64,000 nt of DNA from an uncultured Flavobacteriales bacterium (lineage in GTDB: Bacteria; Bacteroidota; Bacteroidia; Flavobacteriales_G; Salibacteraceae), in contig CAJQLE010000002.1 in assembly GCA_905479105.1 (NCBI GenBank), forward strand, positions 331,504-395,503. The letters run 5' to 3'. Each line of letters begins with the position of its first letter. Position 1 is the first letter of the stretch. Of the stretch, positions 10,181 to 19,379 are shown piece after piece. The notes under the pieces were generated by a model that ran no database searches, was not told where the DNA came from, and saw only the letters and a program-made list of their open reading frames with translations. The position numbers were made by a program, and so were the translations under genes.

Positions 10181-11941
10181 ATGGAAGTTACTAGGCTTTT
10201 CGATATACCATACTTTCAATTAGAAAAATTTCCTCAAGATGATTCACTTGCTGCCAAGGTTGATGGCAAATGGGTTAAAACATCTACTAAAAGCTTTGTT
10301 GACCAAGCAATGATGGTGAGCAAAGCATTAGTCGAAGCTGGTATTAAACCAAACGATAAGGTCTCGATGATTTCTAACAATAGACCTGAGTGGAATATCG
10401 TAGATGTTGGAATTCAAATGAGCGGAGCCATAAGTGTCCCAATCTATCCGACTATATCTCCAAAAGATTATGAGTATATACTTAATGACGCAGAGGTCAA
10501 GATTTGTTTTGTCAGTAGCACTGACTTATTAGATAAAGTAAATGAGGTAAAAGACAATGTTCCTTCCCTGAGGTTAATCGTCTCGTTTGAAAAAATTAAT
10601 GGCACGGAACATTTTTCAGACTTCAAAGCTAGAGGTGAGAAAACTTCTACAGAAGACATAGAATCAAGAAAAGCTGCAATTAAAGCAAGTGATCTAGCTA
10701 CTCTTATATATACTAGTGGAACAACTGGTAATCCGAAAGGAGTAATGCTTTCTCATAATAACATCGTATCAAATGTTATTGGCAGCAGAGAGCGTATTCC
10801 ATGTGATGAAAATGCAAAGGCAGTAAGTTTCCTTCCACTTTGTCATGTATATGAGCGGATGGTACTTTATCTTTTAATGTACACTGGCGTTTCGGTCTAT
10901 TATGCTGAATCAATGGACACTATTGGAGATAATATTAGAGAAGTACAACCCCAAGTTTTCACGGCTGTTCCTCGATTACTAGAAAAGGTATTTGATAAAA
11001 TTATGACCAAGGGGTCAGAACTTACTGGTATTAAAAGATCTCTATTTTTCTGGGCTGTGGCCTTAGCTGAAAACTGGAAACCTTATGGTGAAAATGGTGC
11101 TTGGTACGAATTTAAGCTTGGTATTGCCAATAAATTGATCTTCAATAAATGGCGAGAAGCACTAGGGGGTAATGTAGAAGTAATAGCTAGCGGTAGTGCC
11201 GCCCTTCAGCCTCGTTTGGCATCCATTTTCTGTGCTGCTCAAATTCCAATATTAGAAGGTTATGGACTTACTGAAACATCTCCTGTCGCATCCGTAAATT
11301 CCTTTGTTGATCGCGGTTTCATGCTTGGCACAACCGGACGGAAGTTACATAACGTTGAAATTAAAATTGCTGAAGACGGTGAAATTCTAATCAAAGGTCC
11401 TAACGTGATGATGGGATATTACAATCAACCAGAATTGACGCGTCAAGTCTTGTCAGAAGACGGATGGTTCAGCACTGGCGATATAGGCACATTAGTAGAT
11501 GGCCAATATCTAAAAATCACCGACCGTAAAAAAGAAATTTTCAAAACCTCAGGAGGAAAGTATGTTGCTCCACAACCGATGGAAAACACCTATAAATCCT
11601 CCCGATTCATTGATCAAATCATGGTGATTGGTGAAAATCAAAAACATCCAGCTGCATTGATTGTGCCAGATTTAGACTTCTGCAAGGATTGGTGTAACAG
11701 GAAAGGATATAACTGTCAGAGCCAAGCAGACCTTTCAACGAATGAAAAACTAAAGCAGCGTATTTGGGAGGAAATTGATAAGATGAATCAGGGTTATGGT
11801 AAGTTCGAACAAGTCAAGAAGATTGAACTTTGTGAATCTGCATGGGCCATTGATTCTGGTGAACTCACACCCTCTCTAAAACTGAAAAGGAAATTTATAA
11901 TGGCAAAATATGCCCATTTGGTTGATGAAATCTACACCTAA
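10181..11941 (+). CDS. Long-chain fatty acid--CoA ligase (AMP-forming)
   Basis: ANL-superfamily adenylating enzyme, 586 aa, which activates fatty acids to acyl-CoA through an acyl-AMP. The P-loop-like motif TLIYTSGTTGNPKG is around residue 178, the A5 motif EGYGLTETSP is at about 364, STGDIG follows, and the hinge segment DRKKEIFKTSGGK carries the catalytic region of the C-terminal domain. Length and motif spacing match the FadD15-type long-chain ligases. It has its own promoter and precedes an outer-membrane barrel protein whose reading frame overlaps its 3' end. Confidence 0.93.
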   Translation: MEVTRLFDIPYFQLEKFPQDDSLAAKVDGKWVKTSTKSFVDQAMMVSKALVEAGIKPNDKVSMISNNRPEWNIVDVGIQMSGAISVPIYPTISPKDYEYILNDAEVKICFVSSTDLLDKVNEVKDNVPSLRLIVSFEKINGTEHFSDFKARGEKTSTEDIESRKAAIKASDLATLIYTSGTTGNPKGVMLSHNNIVSNVIGSRERIPCDENAKAVSFLPLCHVYERMVLYLLMYTGVSVYYAESMDTIGDNIREVQPQVFTAVPRLLEKVFDKIMTKGSELTGIKRSLFFWAVALAENWKPYGENGAWYEFKLGIANKLIFNKWREALGGNVEVIASGSAALQPRLASIFCAAQIPILEGYGLTETSPVASVNSFVDRGFMLGTTGRKLHNVEIKIAEDGEILIKGPNVMMGYYNQPELTRQVLSEDGWFSTGDIGTLVDGQYLKITDRKKEIFKTSGGKYVAPQPMENTYKSSRFIDQIMVIGENQKHPAALIVPDLDFCKDWCNRKGYNCQSQADLSTNEKLKQRIWEEIDKMNQGYGKFEQVKKIELCESAWAIDSGELTPSLKLKRKFIMAKYAHLVDEIYT

Positions 11942-12557
11942 CTCATTAACGACCCATCTTGATTGGGTATTAGTCATAATCATCTTTCTTTTTGCGCTGA
12001 CGAATATCAAAGGACAAGAGCAGGTGAAGGAGTCAGCGCCATTCGTCAATATAAGTGGAGGTTTTGGAAATATTTATGGTGGCTATGGAACCAATGCAGA
12101 GTTGGGATCAGGCCATTTCGCACTCTACGGTACATTTGGATATGCTAATGAACGAGTGATTGACACCATTAGATTAAACTCTTCCTTCAACTATCAACTG
12201 GGTCTTCGTTACTACTTTAATGTTGGCAGTGAGGTCTTGTTTCCTAGAATTGGCTTTGGATATGGCTGGGTTACCAACTATTACAACGAACAAATCGGGA
12301 ATGTCAAATACGATCAAACAGTTTTCGGGATCAATATGCACGTTGGAACTCAAGTATATTCTGCAGAAGGGTTTATCTTCAGTTTTGACATTAACGTGGC
12401 AAGTAAGTATACCATATCAAACGAAAATAGACACCCCTTTTTCTACAGTCTATACGTTAGACCGAACATAGGGATTGGTTATGATTTAACTCGATTATTC
12501 AGCCAGTCAAAACGCAAACGACATATTAAAAATAAGGCAATTAACCCTTTTGAATAA
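11925..12557 (+). CDS. Predicted outer-membrane beta-barrel protein
   Basis: About 210 aa. The start at ATG 11925 (rather than 11910) places a basic N-region before the hydrophobic segment VLVIIIFLFALTNI, followed by a likely cleavage after KGQ. The mature part is rich in Gly and aromatic residues with alternating polar/hydrophobic strands (FVNISGGFGNIYGGYG, ALYGTFGYAN), typical of small outer-membrane barrels. There is no recognisable family motif. The tail SQSKRKRHIKNKA is strongly basic. It overlaps the end of the acyl-CoA ligase by 17 bases and the end of the convergent receiver gene by 17 bases. Confidence 0.7.
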   Translation: MKSTPNSLTTHLDWVLVIIIFLFALTNIKGQEQVKESAPFVNISGGFGNIYGGYGTNAELGSGHFALYGTFGYANERVIDTIRLNSSFNYQLGLRYYFNVGSEVLFPRIGFGYGWVTNYYNEQIGNVKYDQTVFGINMHVGTQVYSAEGFIFSFDINVASKYTISNENRHPFFYSLYVRPNIGIGYDLTRLFSQSKRKRHIKNKAINPFE

Positions 12558-13035
12558 AAAGGTATAGTGCTAGTAGAAAAAAGATGATTAGTGATATTAA
12601 ACCAATAATCGCACTGATTGACAAACGTGATTTCCCAGAATTACCATACGATTGATCGCGACTTAAAATTGTCTCTATAACCTGAATCAAATCATATAGA
12701 CTTTCATTAGACTTGGGAACAAATTTCTCAATACCCATTTCCATTACTTCATCCTTTTCCGCTTGATCTTTTATAGAGGACAACAGCACCACACTAGGAC
12801 GAACATCCATAGAATTAATAACTCTCATGACATCCTTTGCTGACAGGTCATTTTCGAGGTAATAATCCAAAATAACGATTGTTGGTTTTAGCCTTTTTAT
12901 AGATTCAATGGCACGAGCTCCCGAATTCTCAACATAAACCTGAACATTTCCCAAGTTATTTTTGAGGTAATGGGTTACTAGCAATGAAAATGTTTCATTG
13001 TCTTCGATGATGATTATATTCTTTGCTTTAGCCAT
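12541..13035 (-). CDS. Receiver-domain protein with C-terminal membrane anchor
   Basis: A 164-aa single-domain response regulator. The acidic pair is E11/D12 (IIIIEDNE), the phospho-acceptor is D57 in VILDYYL, the Ser switch residue is in LLSS (86-87) and the conserved Lys is K108 (KFVPKS). Instead of a DNA-binding output domain it has a short linker and one hydrophobic helix at about 139-161 followed by QKG, like a tail anchor. It lies 14 bases downstream of ppx on the same strand, suggesting a joint transcript with the polyphosphate genes. The output mechanism is unknown. Confidence 0.85.
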   Translation of the reverse strand: MAKAKNIIIIEDNETFSLLVTHYLKNNLGNVQVYVENSGARAIESIKRLKPTIVILDYYLENDLSAKDVMRVINSMDVRPSVVLLSSIKDQAEKDEVMEMGIEKFVPKSNESLYDLIQVIETILSRDQSYGNSGKSRLSISAIIGLISLIIFFLLALYLFIQKG

Positions 13036-13049
13036 ACTACGCCTGCAAA

Positions 13050-13955
13050 TTACAAAAATGCATTTTCAAGTTTGTGCTCTTTATAAAGCATTTTGATCAC
13101 TCCATCAGAAACACCAATCTTTGGGATATAAGCACTCTTTGCTTTGCTCCAGCGCATTACACTGGTGAATATTTTTCCAGCAGGTACAATTACATCCGCT
13201 CTATCAGGATTTAAGTAGAGTTCTTGAATGCGGTCTTCTGATGACATACCTCTCAATCGTTTATATAAATTATATAGCTCATCATATGAAACGGATTCAC
13301 CATAATCCCTCATCAATAATTTACAATACTTATTGATATTTCCTCCGGATCCAATAATTGCTATCTCCTTATCTACTGTAGATTGAATATCCTTGACCCA
13401 AGTTTTCATTTCATCCCAATCCCGATCGGGAACCATACCTAGCAACAATCTAATAGAACCAATATTGAAGGATCGAGAAGTTACCGCTTCATGATTATTG
13501 AAAAGGGTGAGCTCTGTACTTCCACCCCCAACATCCATATACAAATATGTCTTATCGACATCCATATTCTCTCTCAAACCATTGGCATAGACCACTTCTG
13601 CTTCTTCTTTTCCAGAGACGATTTCTATTTTAATACCAGTTTCATTATAAACCTGATTAACTATTTCCACACCATTATCGGCCTCACGAAATGCGGAAGT
13701 AGCCAAGGCACGGACTTTCTGCGGACGATAAACATTCAACAAATGCTTAAACGCATGCATTGTATCAATAAAATCTCTGACTTTTTCTTCTGGGAAATGT
13801 TGTTTTAAAAAAGCATCAGCGCCTAATCTTATTGGCACTCTAATAAGCGATTGCTTTTTATAAGTGACTTTAGCTCCATCTTCAAAGACATTGCTCACCA
13901 AAAGACGCACAGCATTAGAACCGATATCAATAGCTGCGAATTGGTATGCTTTCAT
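13050..13955 (-). CDS. Exopolyphosphatase / Ppx-GppA family phosphatase
   Basis: A 301-aa ASKHA-fold phosphatase. The phosphate-1 motif is IDIGSNAVRLLV (about 9-20); a phosphate-2 motif YMDVGGGSTEL follows mid-protein. This is the short form without the C-terminal HD domain, common in Bacteroidota. It likely hydrolyses polyphosphate or pppGpp; which one cannot be told. Its start overlaps the stop of ppk by 4 bases (ATGA type), so synthesis and degradation of polyphosphate are translationally coupled. Confidence 0.9.
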   Translation of the reverse strand: MKAYQFAAIDIGSNAVRLLVSNVFEDGAKVTYKKQSLIRVPIRLGADAFLKQHFPEEKVRDFIDTMHAFKHLLNVYRPQKVRALATSAFREADNGVEIVNQVYNETGIKIEIVSGKEEAEVVYANGLRENMDVDKTYLYMDVGGGSTELTLFNNHEAVTSRSFNIGSIRLLLGMVPDRDWDEMKTWVKDIQSTVDKEIAIIGSGGNINKYCKLLMRDYGESVSYDELYNLYKRLRGMSSEDRIQELYLNPDRADVIVPAGKIFTSVMRWSKAKSAYIPKIGVSDGVIKMLYKEHKLENAFL

Positions 13956-16021
13956 CCTTGTTTGCTCTTCTTTTTATAATACTCGTGCAACACGTACTGA
14001 GAGCGAATATCCTTTTTCTTATCGGCTTTATCAACTATATATTTCCCGTCTGGCATGAGCATCCTAGCCTTTGTATTATCTGAAAATTGAATAGTTAATA
14101 CATCATCAATTTCCTTCTTTAGAGATGAATCGTAAATTGGACATGTAACTTCAATTCTTCTATCGAGGTTCCGAACCATCCAATCAGCACTGCTAATGAA
14201 GTAAAGCGGATCATTATCATTACAAAAAACATAAATCCGAGCATGTTCTAAGAAACGATCGATGATACTAATAACCTGAATATTTTCACTTAAACCTGGA
14301 ATACCCGGAACTAAGGAACAAATACCTCTGATAATCAAACGGACTTTCACTCCGGCCTTACTTGCTTGATATAACTTATTGATCAAATTATTATCCACCA
14401 GGCTATTTAGCTTTAGCGTCACATAAGCGGGTTTTCCTGCTTTTGCATTCCTAATCTCAACATTAATAAGTCTAATAAGTCTATTCCTCAAGTAAAAAGG
14501 AGAAAGCACCAAATGCTTAAACCGGTAATTGGGCCAAATGGCATTTTCGAATAAGTCAAAAACCTTATGAATTTCACTTGTAATATCCTTTCTTGCTGTC
14601 ATTAAAGAAAGGTCTCCGTATAAAGCGGATGTCCCTTCATGAAAATTTCCAGTTCCAACTTTAGCGTAATACTGATTAGCCCCATTCTCTTTTCGTGTGA
14701 CGAGACAAATTTTTCCGTGCACCTTCATTCCAGGAAAACCGAAATATACTTTCACACCTTCATCCTCCAAAATATTGGACCAGTAGATATTATTCTCCTC
14801 ATCAAAACGAGCCTGAAGTTCAAAAACTACGACTACTTTTTTACCATTTCTAGCAGCATTTATAAGTGCATTAATAACCTTGCTTCTGCCAGCAACGCGG
14901 TACAAGCAAATTCTAATCGATCTCACATCTGGATCCAATGCTGCTTCTTTTAAGAATTCAATCACATGATTGAAACTTTGATACGGATAGTGCAATAGCA
15001 CATCCTTCTTTTTGATAGCTGTGAAATAGCTATCATACTTCTCAAGATGAGGGTGCTTATTGGGAGATAATTTTGTATAGTATGCTTTAGGGAGATTAAT
15101 CTTAGGGAAAGACATCAAATCCTTCAAATTGTGATATCGTGCTCCGGGGATAAAGGCATCTTCATCCGTGGTCAAAGACATTTTTTTTGCTAAATAACGC
15201 TGCATTTCCTTTGGCATAGCTGCATCAAACACGAATCGAACAGGAGCTCCCCTTCTTCGCTGCTTGAGACTCTTTTTCATTTTCTCTAGGAAACTTTTGG
15301 AAATATCGTTATCCAGATCCAATTCAGCGTCTCGAGTAATCTTAAAAGCATAAGCGTCAACTTTTGATGGCTTAAACACTTCAAAGACAGAATTCAAATT
15401 ATGACGGATTACGTCATCAAGGATAATTATTGACTTTTTACCTTCTTCTTCAGGAAGAACAATAAATCGAGGTAAAGAGGCAGGGACTTCGACCAACGAA
15501 TACTGATGCGTAGGCTTCTTGCCTTCCTTATTAATTGTTAACCATGCGGCCAAATAGATCGCTTTATCTCGCAGATGGGGGAAACCCTTAACCTGATCAA
15601 GCATTATTGGTGAAATGACTGGATCAACTTTCTCATTGTAATATTCCTCTACAAAACGTTTTTGAGATGCATTCAACTGTTTCTCGCTTAGAATAAAGAC
15701 ATTCTTTGCTCTTAACTCTTCAATTATCTCTTGGTAAATCCGCTCATATTTTTGTTGTTGACCAATAGTGATTCGTTGAATCTGCGCAAGAATATCTCTA
15801 GGATCATCGTGTGTAGCTTCTATTTTTTCATTCAGGGCAGCCCATCTTTTCACAGAAGCTACTCTGACCCTAAAAAACTCATCTCGATTATTGGAGAAAA
15901 TTCCAAGAAACTTAAGCCGTTCTAATAAAGGCACACTGCTATCTTCTGCCTCAGAAAGAACCCTTTCATTGAAAGCCAACCAACTGATTTCTCTGTTTAT
16001 TATCTTAGGTTTTATCGCCAT
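13952..16021 (-). CDS. ppk1: Polyphosphate kinase 1
   Basis: PPK1, 689 aa, which reversibly transfers the ATP gamma-phosphate to polyphosphate. The N-terminal domain opens with INREISWLAFNERVL, the middle holds the ATP-binding region, and the two PLD-like C-terminal domains contain the autophosphorylated His in MKVHGKICL and a second conserved His in LEHARIYVF. Length and order match the family. It is first in the ppk1-ppx-receiver transcript. Upstream, 16022-16243 holds no gene. Confidence 0.95.
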   Translation of the reverse strand: MAIKPKIINREISWLAFNERVLSEAEDSSVPLLERLKFLGIFSNNRDEFFRVRVASVKRWAALNEKIEATHDDPRDILAQIQRITIGQQQKYERIYQEIIEELRAKNVFILSEKQLNASQKRFVEEYYNEKVDPVISPIMLDQVKGFPHLRDKAIYLAAWLTINKEGKKPTHQYSLVEVPASLPRFIVLPEEEGKKSIIILDDVIRHNLNSVFEVFKPSKVDAYAFKITRDAELDLDNDISKSFLEKMKKSLKQRRRGAPVRFVFDAAMPKEMQRYLAKKMSLTTDEDAFIPGARYHNLKDLMSFPKINLPKAYYTKLSPNKHPHLEKYDSYFTAIKKKDVLLHYPYQSFNHVIEFLKEAALDPDVRSIRICLYRVAGRSKVINALINAARNGKKVVVVFELQARFDEENNIYWSNILEDEGVKVYFGFPGMKVHGKICLVTRKENGANQYYAKVGTGNFHEGTSALYGDLSLMTARKDITSEIHKVFDLFENAIWPNYRFKHLVLSPFYLRNRLIRLINVEIRNAKAGKPAYVTLKLNSLVDNNLINKLYQASKAGVKVRLIIRGICSLVPGIPGLSENIQVISIIDRFLEHARIYVFCNDNDPLYFISSADWMVRNLDRRIEVTCPIYDSSLKKEIDDVLTIQFSDNTKARMLMPDGKYIVDKADKKKDIRSQYVLHEYYKKKSKQG

Positions 16022-16201
16022 TGTATTCTATTACAAACGAAGGTAACTCTGAGTCATCACCGAAGCAACACCTACTCGAGCTCATTTAACGATCTGATGA
16101 TATTATGGACATCAAGAAATAACCAAACACCCTAAATCATCGTTGAAAACTCTGTTGATAAGCAAGGGACGAAGCGACTCAAAGCCGCGTTTAATAAGGT
16201 C

Positions 16202-16209
16202 TACATTTG
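16202..16209 (+). promoter_or_regulatory. Possible promoter -7 element
   Basis: TACATTTG is an exact TAnnTTTG match about 35 bases before the ATG at 16244. There is no TTG at the usual -33 distance. Confidence 0.35.
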
Positions 16210-16243
16210 GTCTAGTTAAAGAACCAACCTCTCGAAAGAATAG

Positions 16244-16786
16244 ATGTTTACTATATTTAAAAAGAAAAAGCTCACAGAAGACCAGCTGGCCAACTTCTTT
16301 GTAAACTCTATTGTAAATCTCGTGGAACAAGGATTTCAGGATGTAGTCGAAATCATTAATAACGACCCTGAGTTCGTTACCACACCAAATATTTCAAAAG
16401 AAGACTATGACAAGTTCCTTCTTGTTGTGGTTGCAGGAAATATTAAGTTAATGAGCGAGCACTTCGACTCCGTCAAGGATGTTCGAATAACTGAAAAGAT
16501 ATATCGCAAGCTTGGTTCAGCTCTTTCAGTTGAACCAATGACTCTAAAAGAAACTATTGCAAAATATCAATCTTGGATGTCCCGAATCAATCATCCATCC
16601 AAGAACACGAGATATGCAATGTCAAAAGGTGTGTTTTTCAAGTATGAATTGAATCAGTTCCAATCTGACTATTTCCGAAACATGAACACTCCTAATCCAA
16701 TTTTCCTTAAGCGATTAGATGAAGTCATTTCTCAGTTTCTATTTAATTGGAATGACATTAAGGAAAACTATAGAATTTCAAGCTAG
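16244..16786 (+). CDS. Hypothetical protein
   Basis: A 180-aa soluble protein that I do not recognise. It begins with a short basic hydrophobic patch (FTIFKKKKLTEDQLANFF), is mostly helical in appearance, and has no signal peptide or membrane helix. The C-terminal half contains SRINHPSKNTRYAMSKG and a final helix ending FLFNWNDIKENYRISS. It is single and convergent with lhgO; the two stop codons share the palindrome CTAG at 16783-16786. Codon use looks like that of the neighbours, so it is probably a native gene. Confidence 0.7.
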   Translation: MFTIFKKKKLTEDQLANFFVNSIVNLVEQGFQDVVEIINNDPEFVTTPNISKEDYDKFLLVVVAGNIKLMSEHFDSVKDVRITEKIYRKLGSALSVEPMTLKETIAKYQSWMSRINHPSKNTRYAMSKGVFFKYELNQFQSDYFRNMNTPNPIFLKRLDEVISQFLFNWNDIKENYRISS

Positions 16787-18000
16787 TCAAGCTTAAAGTA
16801 GTCCGAAGCCATTTTTCTTACTTCTTCACCAATAGCTAAACAAGCAGTTGCTGCCGGACTTGGCGCATTCAACACATGGATACAGTTGTCTTTGTACTCG
16901 ATTTTAAAGTCATCAATCATATCACCTGTTTTACTCAGAGCCATAGCACGAACACCTGCCCTCTCCTCATCTAAATCTTCCATTTTTAAATCAGGGATCA
17001 ATCGTTGAAGTGTACCCAAAAACAATTTCTTCGAAAATGCTCTGCGGTACTCCTCAATACCATAACGCCAATGCTTCGCAAAGAACTTCCAAGTCCCAGC
17101 ATACTCCAAAGCATCAGCCGTATCTTTTAAATCAAAATCAGTCTTCTTATACCCTTCTCTCTTAAACACAAAAACTGCATTAGGCCCGCACTCCACATCA
17201 CCATCAATCATTCTGGTAAAATGCACACCTAAAAATGGGAATTCAGGATTCGGCACTGGATAGATAAGATTCTTCACTTTGTGTTTTGCCTTCTCAGATA
17301 AGACAAAATAATCTCCACGGAATCCCAGAACAGTCATATCAAGTTTGACATCGGCTTTTTTAGCCAATCGATCAGCCTGAAGACCTCCGCAAAAAATGAC
17401 ATATTTTGCTCGAATGTCACCGCGGTTTGTCTTTAGGACGGTCGCATTTGTTTCATGCTCAACTTCTTTTACTTCATGATTTAGCAGAATTCGACTTTTA
17501 GCTTGTGCATTCTCTAGCAATTCACCCAGCTTTTCTGTTACAGCTCGATAATCGATGATTCCCGTGCATGCCACACGAATACCAGCAATACCTTTACAAT
17601 ACGGTTCAATTTCTGTGATTTGTTCAGCTGTTATCCGTTCTACGCCTTCAACTCCATTTTGAATACCCCGATCATAAATAAAATCCAAGTGCGGTAATTC
17701 GCTTTCTTCTGTAGCCACAACAATTTTCCCGCATATATCATGAGCAATTTTGTGCTCTTGAGCGAAGCCAACCAGTTCACGTCTGCCATCCACGCAAAGC
17801 TTTGCTTTATAAGATCCTGGTTTATAATATATGCCTGAGTGAATAACACCAGAGTTATTCCCGGTTTGGTGATTGGCCAACTTGGGCTCTTTCTCAATCA
17901 CCGAAATACTGGCATTCGGATAAGCTTTTTGCAGCTTATAAGCTGTTGCCACTCCAACTATCCCACCACCAACTATTGCAATATCAAATTCTGCTATCAC
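16783..18000 (-). CDS. lhgO: L-2-hydroxyglutarate oxidase
   Basis: FAD-dependent oxidoreductase of the DAO family, 405 aa. The N-terminal dinucleotide motif IVGGGIVGVATA (about 9-20) is followed by the LhgO-type segment NHQTGNNSGVIHSGIYY, which distinguishes this family. It oxidises L-2-hydroxyglutarate to 2-oxoglutarate at the inner face of the membrane and feeds electrons to quinones. It lies 10 bases downstream of the UMF1-type transporter gene, probably on the same transcript. Confidence 0.9.
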   Translation of the reverse strand: MIAEFDIAIVGGGIVGVATAYKLQKAYPNASISVIEKEPKLANHQTGNNSGVIHSGIYYKPGSYKAKLCVDGRRELVGFAQEHKIAHDICGKIVVATEESELPHLDFIYDRGIQNGVEGVERITAEQITEIEPYCKGIAGIRVACTGIIDYRAVTEKLGELLENAQAKSRILLNHEVKEVEHETNATVLKTNRGDIRAKYVIFCGGLQADRLAKKADVKLDMTVLGFRGDYFVLSEKAKHKVKNLIYPVPNPEFPFLGVHFTRMIDGDVECGPNAVFVFKREGYKKTDFDLKDTADALEYAGTWKFFAKHWRYGIEEYRRAFSKKLFLGTLQRLIPDLKMEDLDEERAGVRAMALSKTGDMIDDFKIEYKDNCIHVLNAPSPAATACLAIGEEVRKMASDYFKLD

Positions 18001-18010
18001 GTAAAATAAA

Positions 18011-19312
18011 TTAATCTGTTAAAGGTGATATACTCTTTTGAGGCTTCACCATGAAAAGTAGAAACAAACCTATAATGAAAAATGCCATCAAGACCAAGGC
18101 AGAATTCCTCATACTTGAAGTCATTCCTTCAATAAATCCAAAAAGAAATGTACCCACGACAATTCCTAGTTTTTCCAGCACATCATAAAAGCTAAAATAC
18201 GATGCATGGTCCTGTGTTTCGGGCAACATTTTAGAATAAGTAGATCGCGATAAGGCTTGAATTCCTCCCATTACCAATCCAACCAATGCTGCCAGCAAAT
18301 AAAAGTGAGTAGGGGTTTTAATAAAATATGCGGTAAAACAGATAAACACCCAAATAACTAAAGCAATTCCTATCACTTTAATATTCCCCAATTTCTTTGA
18401 TAATCCTGCAAATGCGTAGGCTCCGAAAACTGCAATGAACTGAATAATAAGAACACTTATAATAAGCCCAGATTCTCCTTGATCACTCCACTCTATTTCT
18501 TTATTGGCAAAAAGCACTGCCATAATTACGACAGTTTGAACGCCCATGCTATAAACGAAAAATGAACGGAGGAACCTTCTTAGATTAATTTGATCTGCTA
18601 GCTCAAACCAAACCTTTCTCAATTCTTCGTATCCTTTCCAAATAATTACTTTTTCTTTTGGCTGTCGACCATAAACATTGTCTGGAAGGTAGTGATAGGT
18701 TATTTGTGCAAATCCAGCCCACCATAAAGCAACAAGCGGAAAGGCAAACTTGGCAGGCATAATATTCGTTTGAATCAGTATCAAAATCGCAACCAATAAA
18801 ATGGAACTTCCCACATAGCCATAAGCAAAACCTTGAGCACTCACTTTATCGTGATGAACATTATCAGCAACCTCTGGTAAGAATGCATTATAAAACACCA
18901 AACTACCCCAAAACCCGATACTAGCGATCATTACAAATAGCATAGAAAGCTCCAGATATTCAACATCGAAGAAGAATAAAAGTGCACAACCTAGCGACCC
19001 TAGATAGCAGAAGAATTTAAGAAACGATTTTTTGCTTCCAGAGTAATCGGCAATACCAGAAAGAATTGGAGAAATAGCGCTAACAATTAAAAAAGAAAAA
19101 GAAACAACATAGCTGTAGATCTCTGTATTGATAAATTCATAACCAAAAAATTGAACCTTCTCATTTAACACACCTTCAACATCAGTGCTGGAAGTCATCT
19201 TTTGATAAAAGATTGGAAATATGGCCGTACTGATAACAAGGTTATATGCTGAGTTAGCCCAATCATAAAAGGCCCATGCTCTAATCGTTTGACGGTCGTT
19301 CTTCTTTATCAT
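18011..19312 (-). CDS. MFS transporter, UMF1 (Atg22-like) family
   Basis: A 433-aa integral membrane protein with about twelve hydrophobic segments. The N-terminal signature RAWAFYDWANSAYNLVI and the later GGIQALSRSTYSKMLPE are typical of the UMF1/Atg22-like branch of the major facilitator superfamily. The substrate is unknown; eukaryotic Atg22 exports amino acids from the vacuole, which is only a loose guide. It lies directly upstream of lhgO (10-base gap), and a hairpin separates it from the ompA-like gene. Confidence 0.87.
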   Translation of the reverse strand: MIKKNDRQTIRAWAFYDWANSAYNLVISTAIFPIFYQKMTSSTDVEGVLNEKVQFFGYEFINTEIYSYVVSFSFLIVSAISPILSGIADYSGSKKSFLKFFCYLGSLGCALLFFFDVEYLELSMLFVMIASIGFWGSLVFYNAFLPEVADNVHHDKVSAQGFAYGYVGSSILLVAILILIQTNIMPAKFAFPLVALWWAGFAQITYHYLPDNVYGRQPKEKVIIWKGYEELRKVWFELADQINLRRFLRSFFVYSMGVQTVVIMAVLFANKEIEWSDQGESGLIISVLIIQFIAVFGAYAFAGLSKKLGNIKVIGIALVIWVFICFTAYFIKTPTHFYLLAALVGLVMGGIQALSRSTYSKMLPETQDHASYFSFYDVLEKLGIVVGTFLFGFIEGMTSSMRNSALVLMAFFIIGLFLLFMVKPQKSISPLTD

Positions 19313-19331
19313 TTGATCTTAGCGAAAATAG

Positions 19332-19358
19332 AGAAGCCTCGATCTCTCGAGGCTTTTT
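19332..19358 (-). terminator. Hairpin terminator after the OmpA-domain gene
   Basis: AAGCCTCGA-gaga-TCGAGGCTT stem, 20 bases after the stop of the upstream minus-strand gene. The T-run on the minus strand is weak (CTCTATTTT); on the plus strand it is stronger. Confidence 0.65.
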
Positions 19359-19379
19359 CTTTGAATTTATTCTTAAGAC

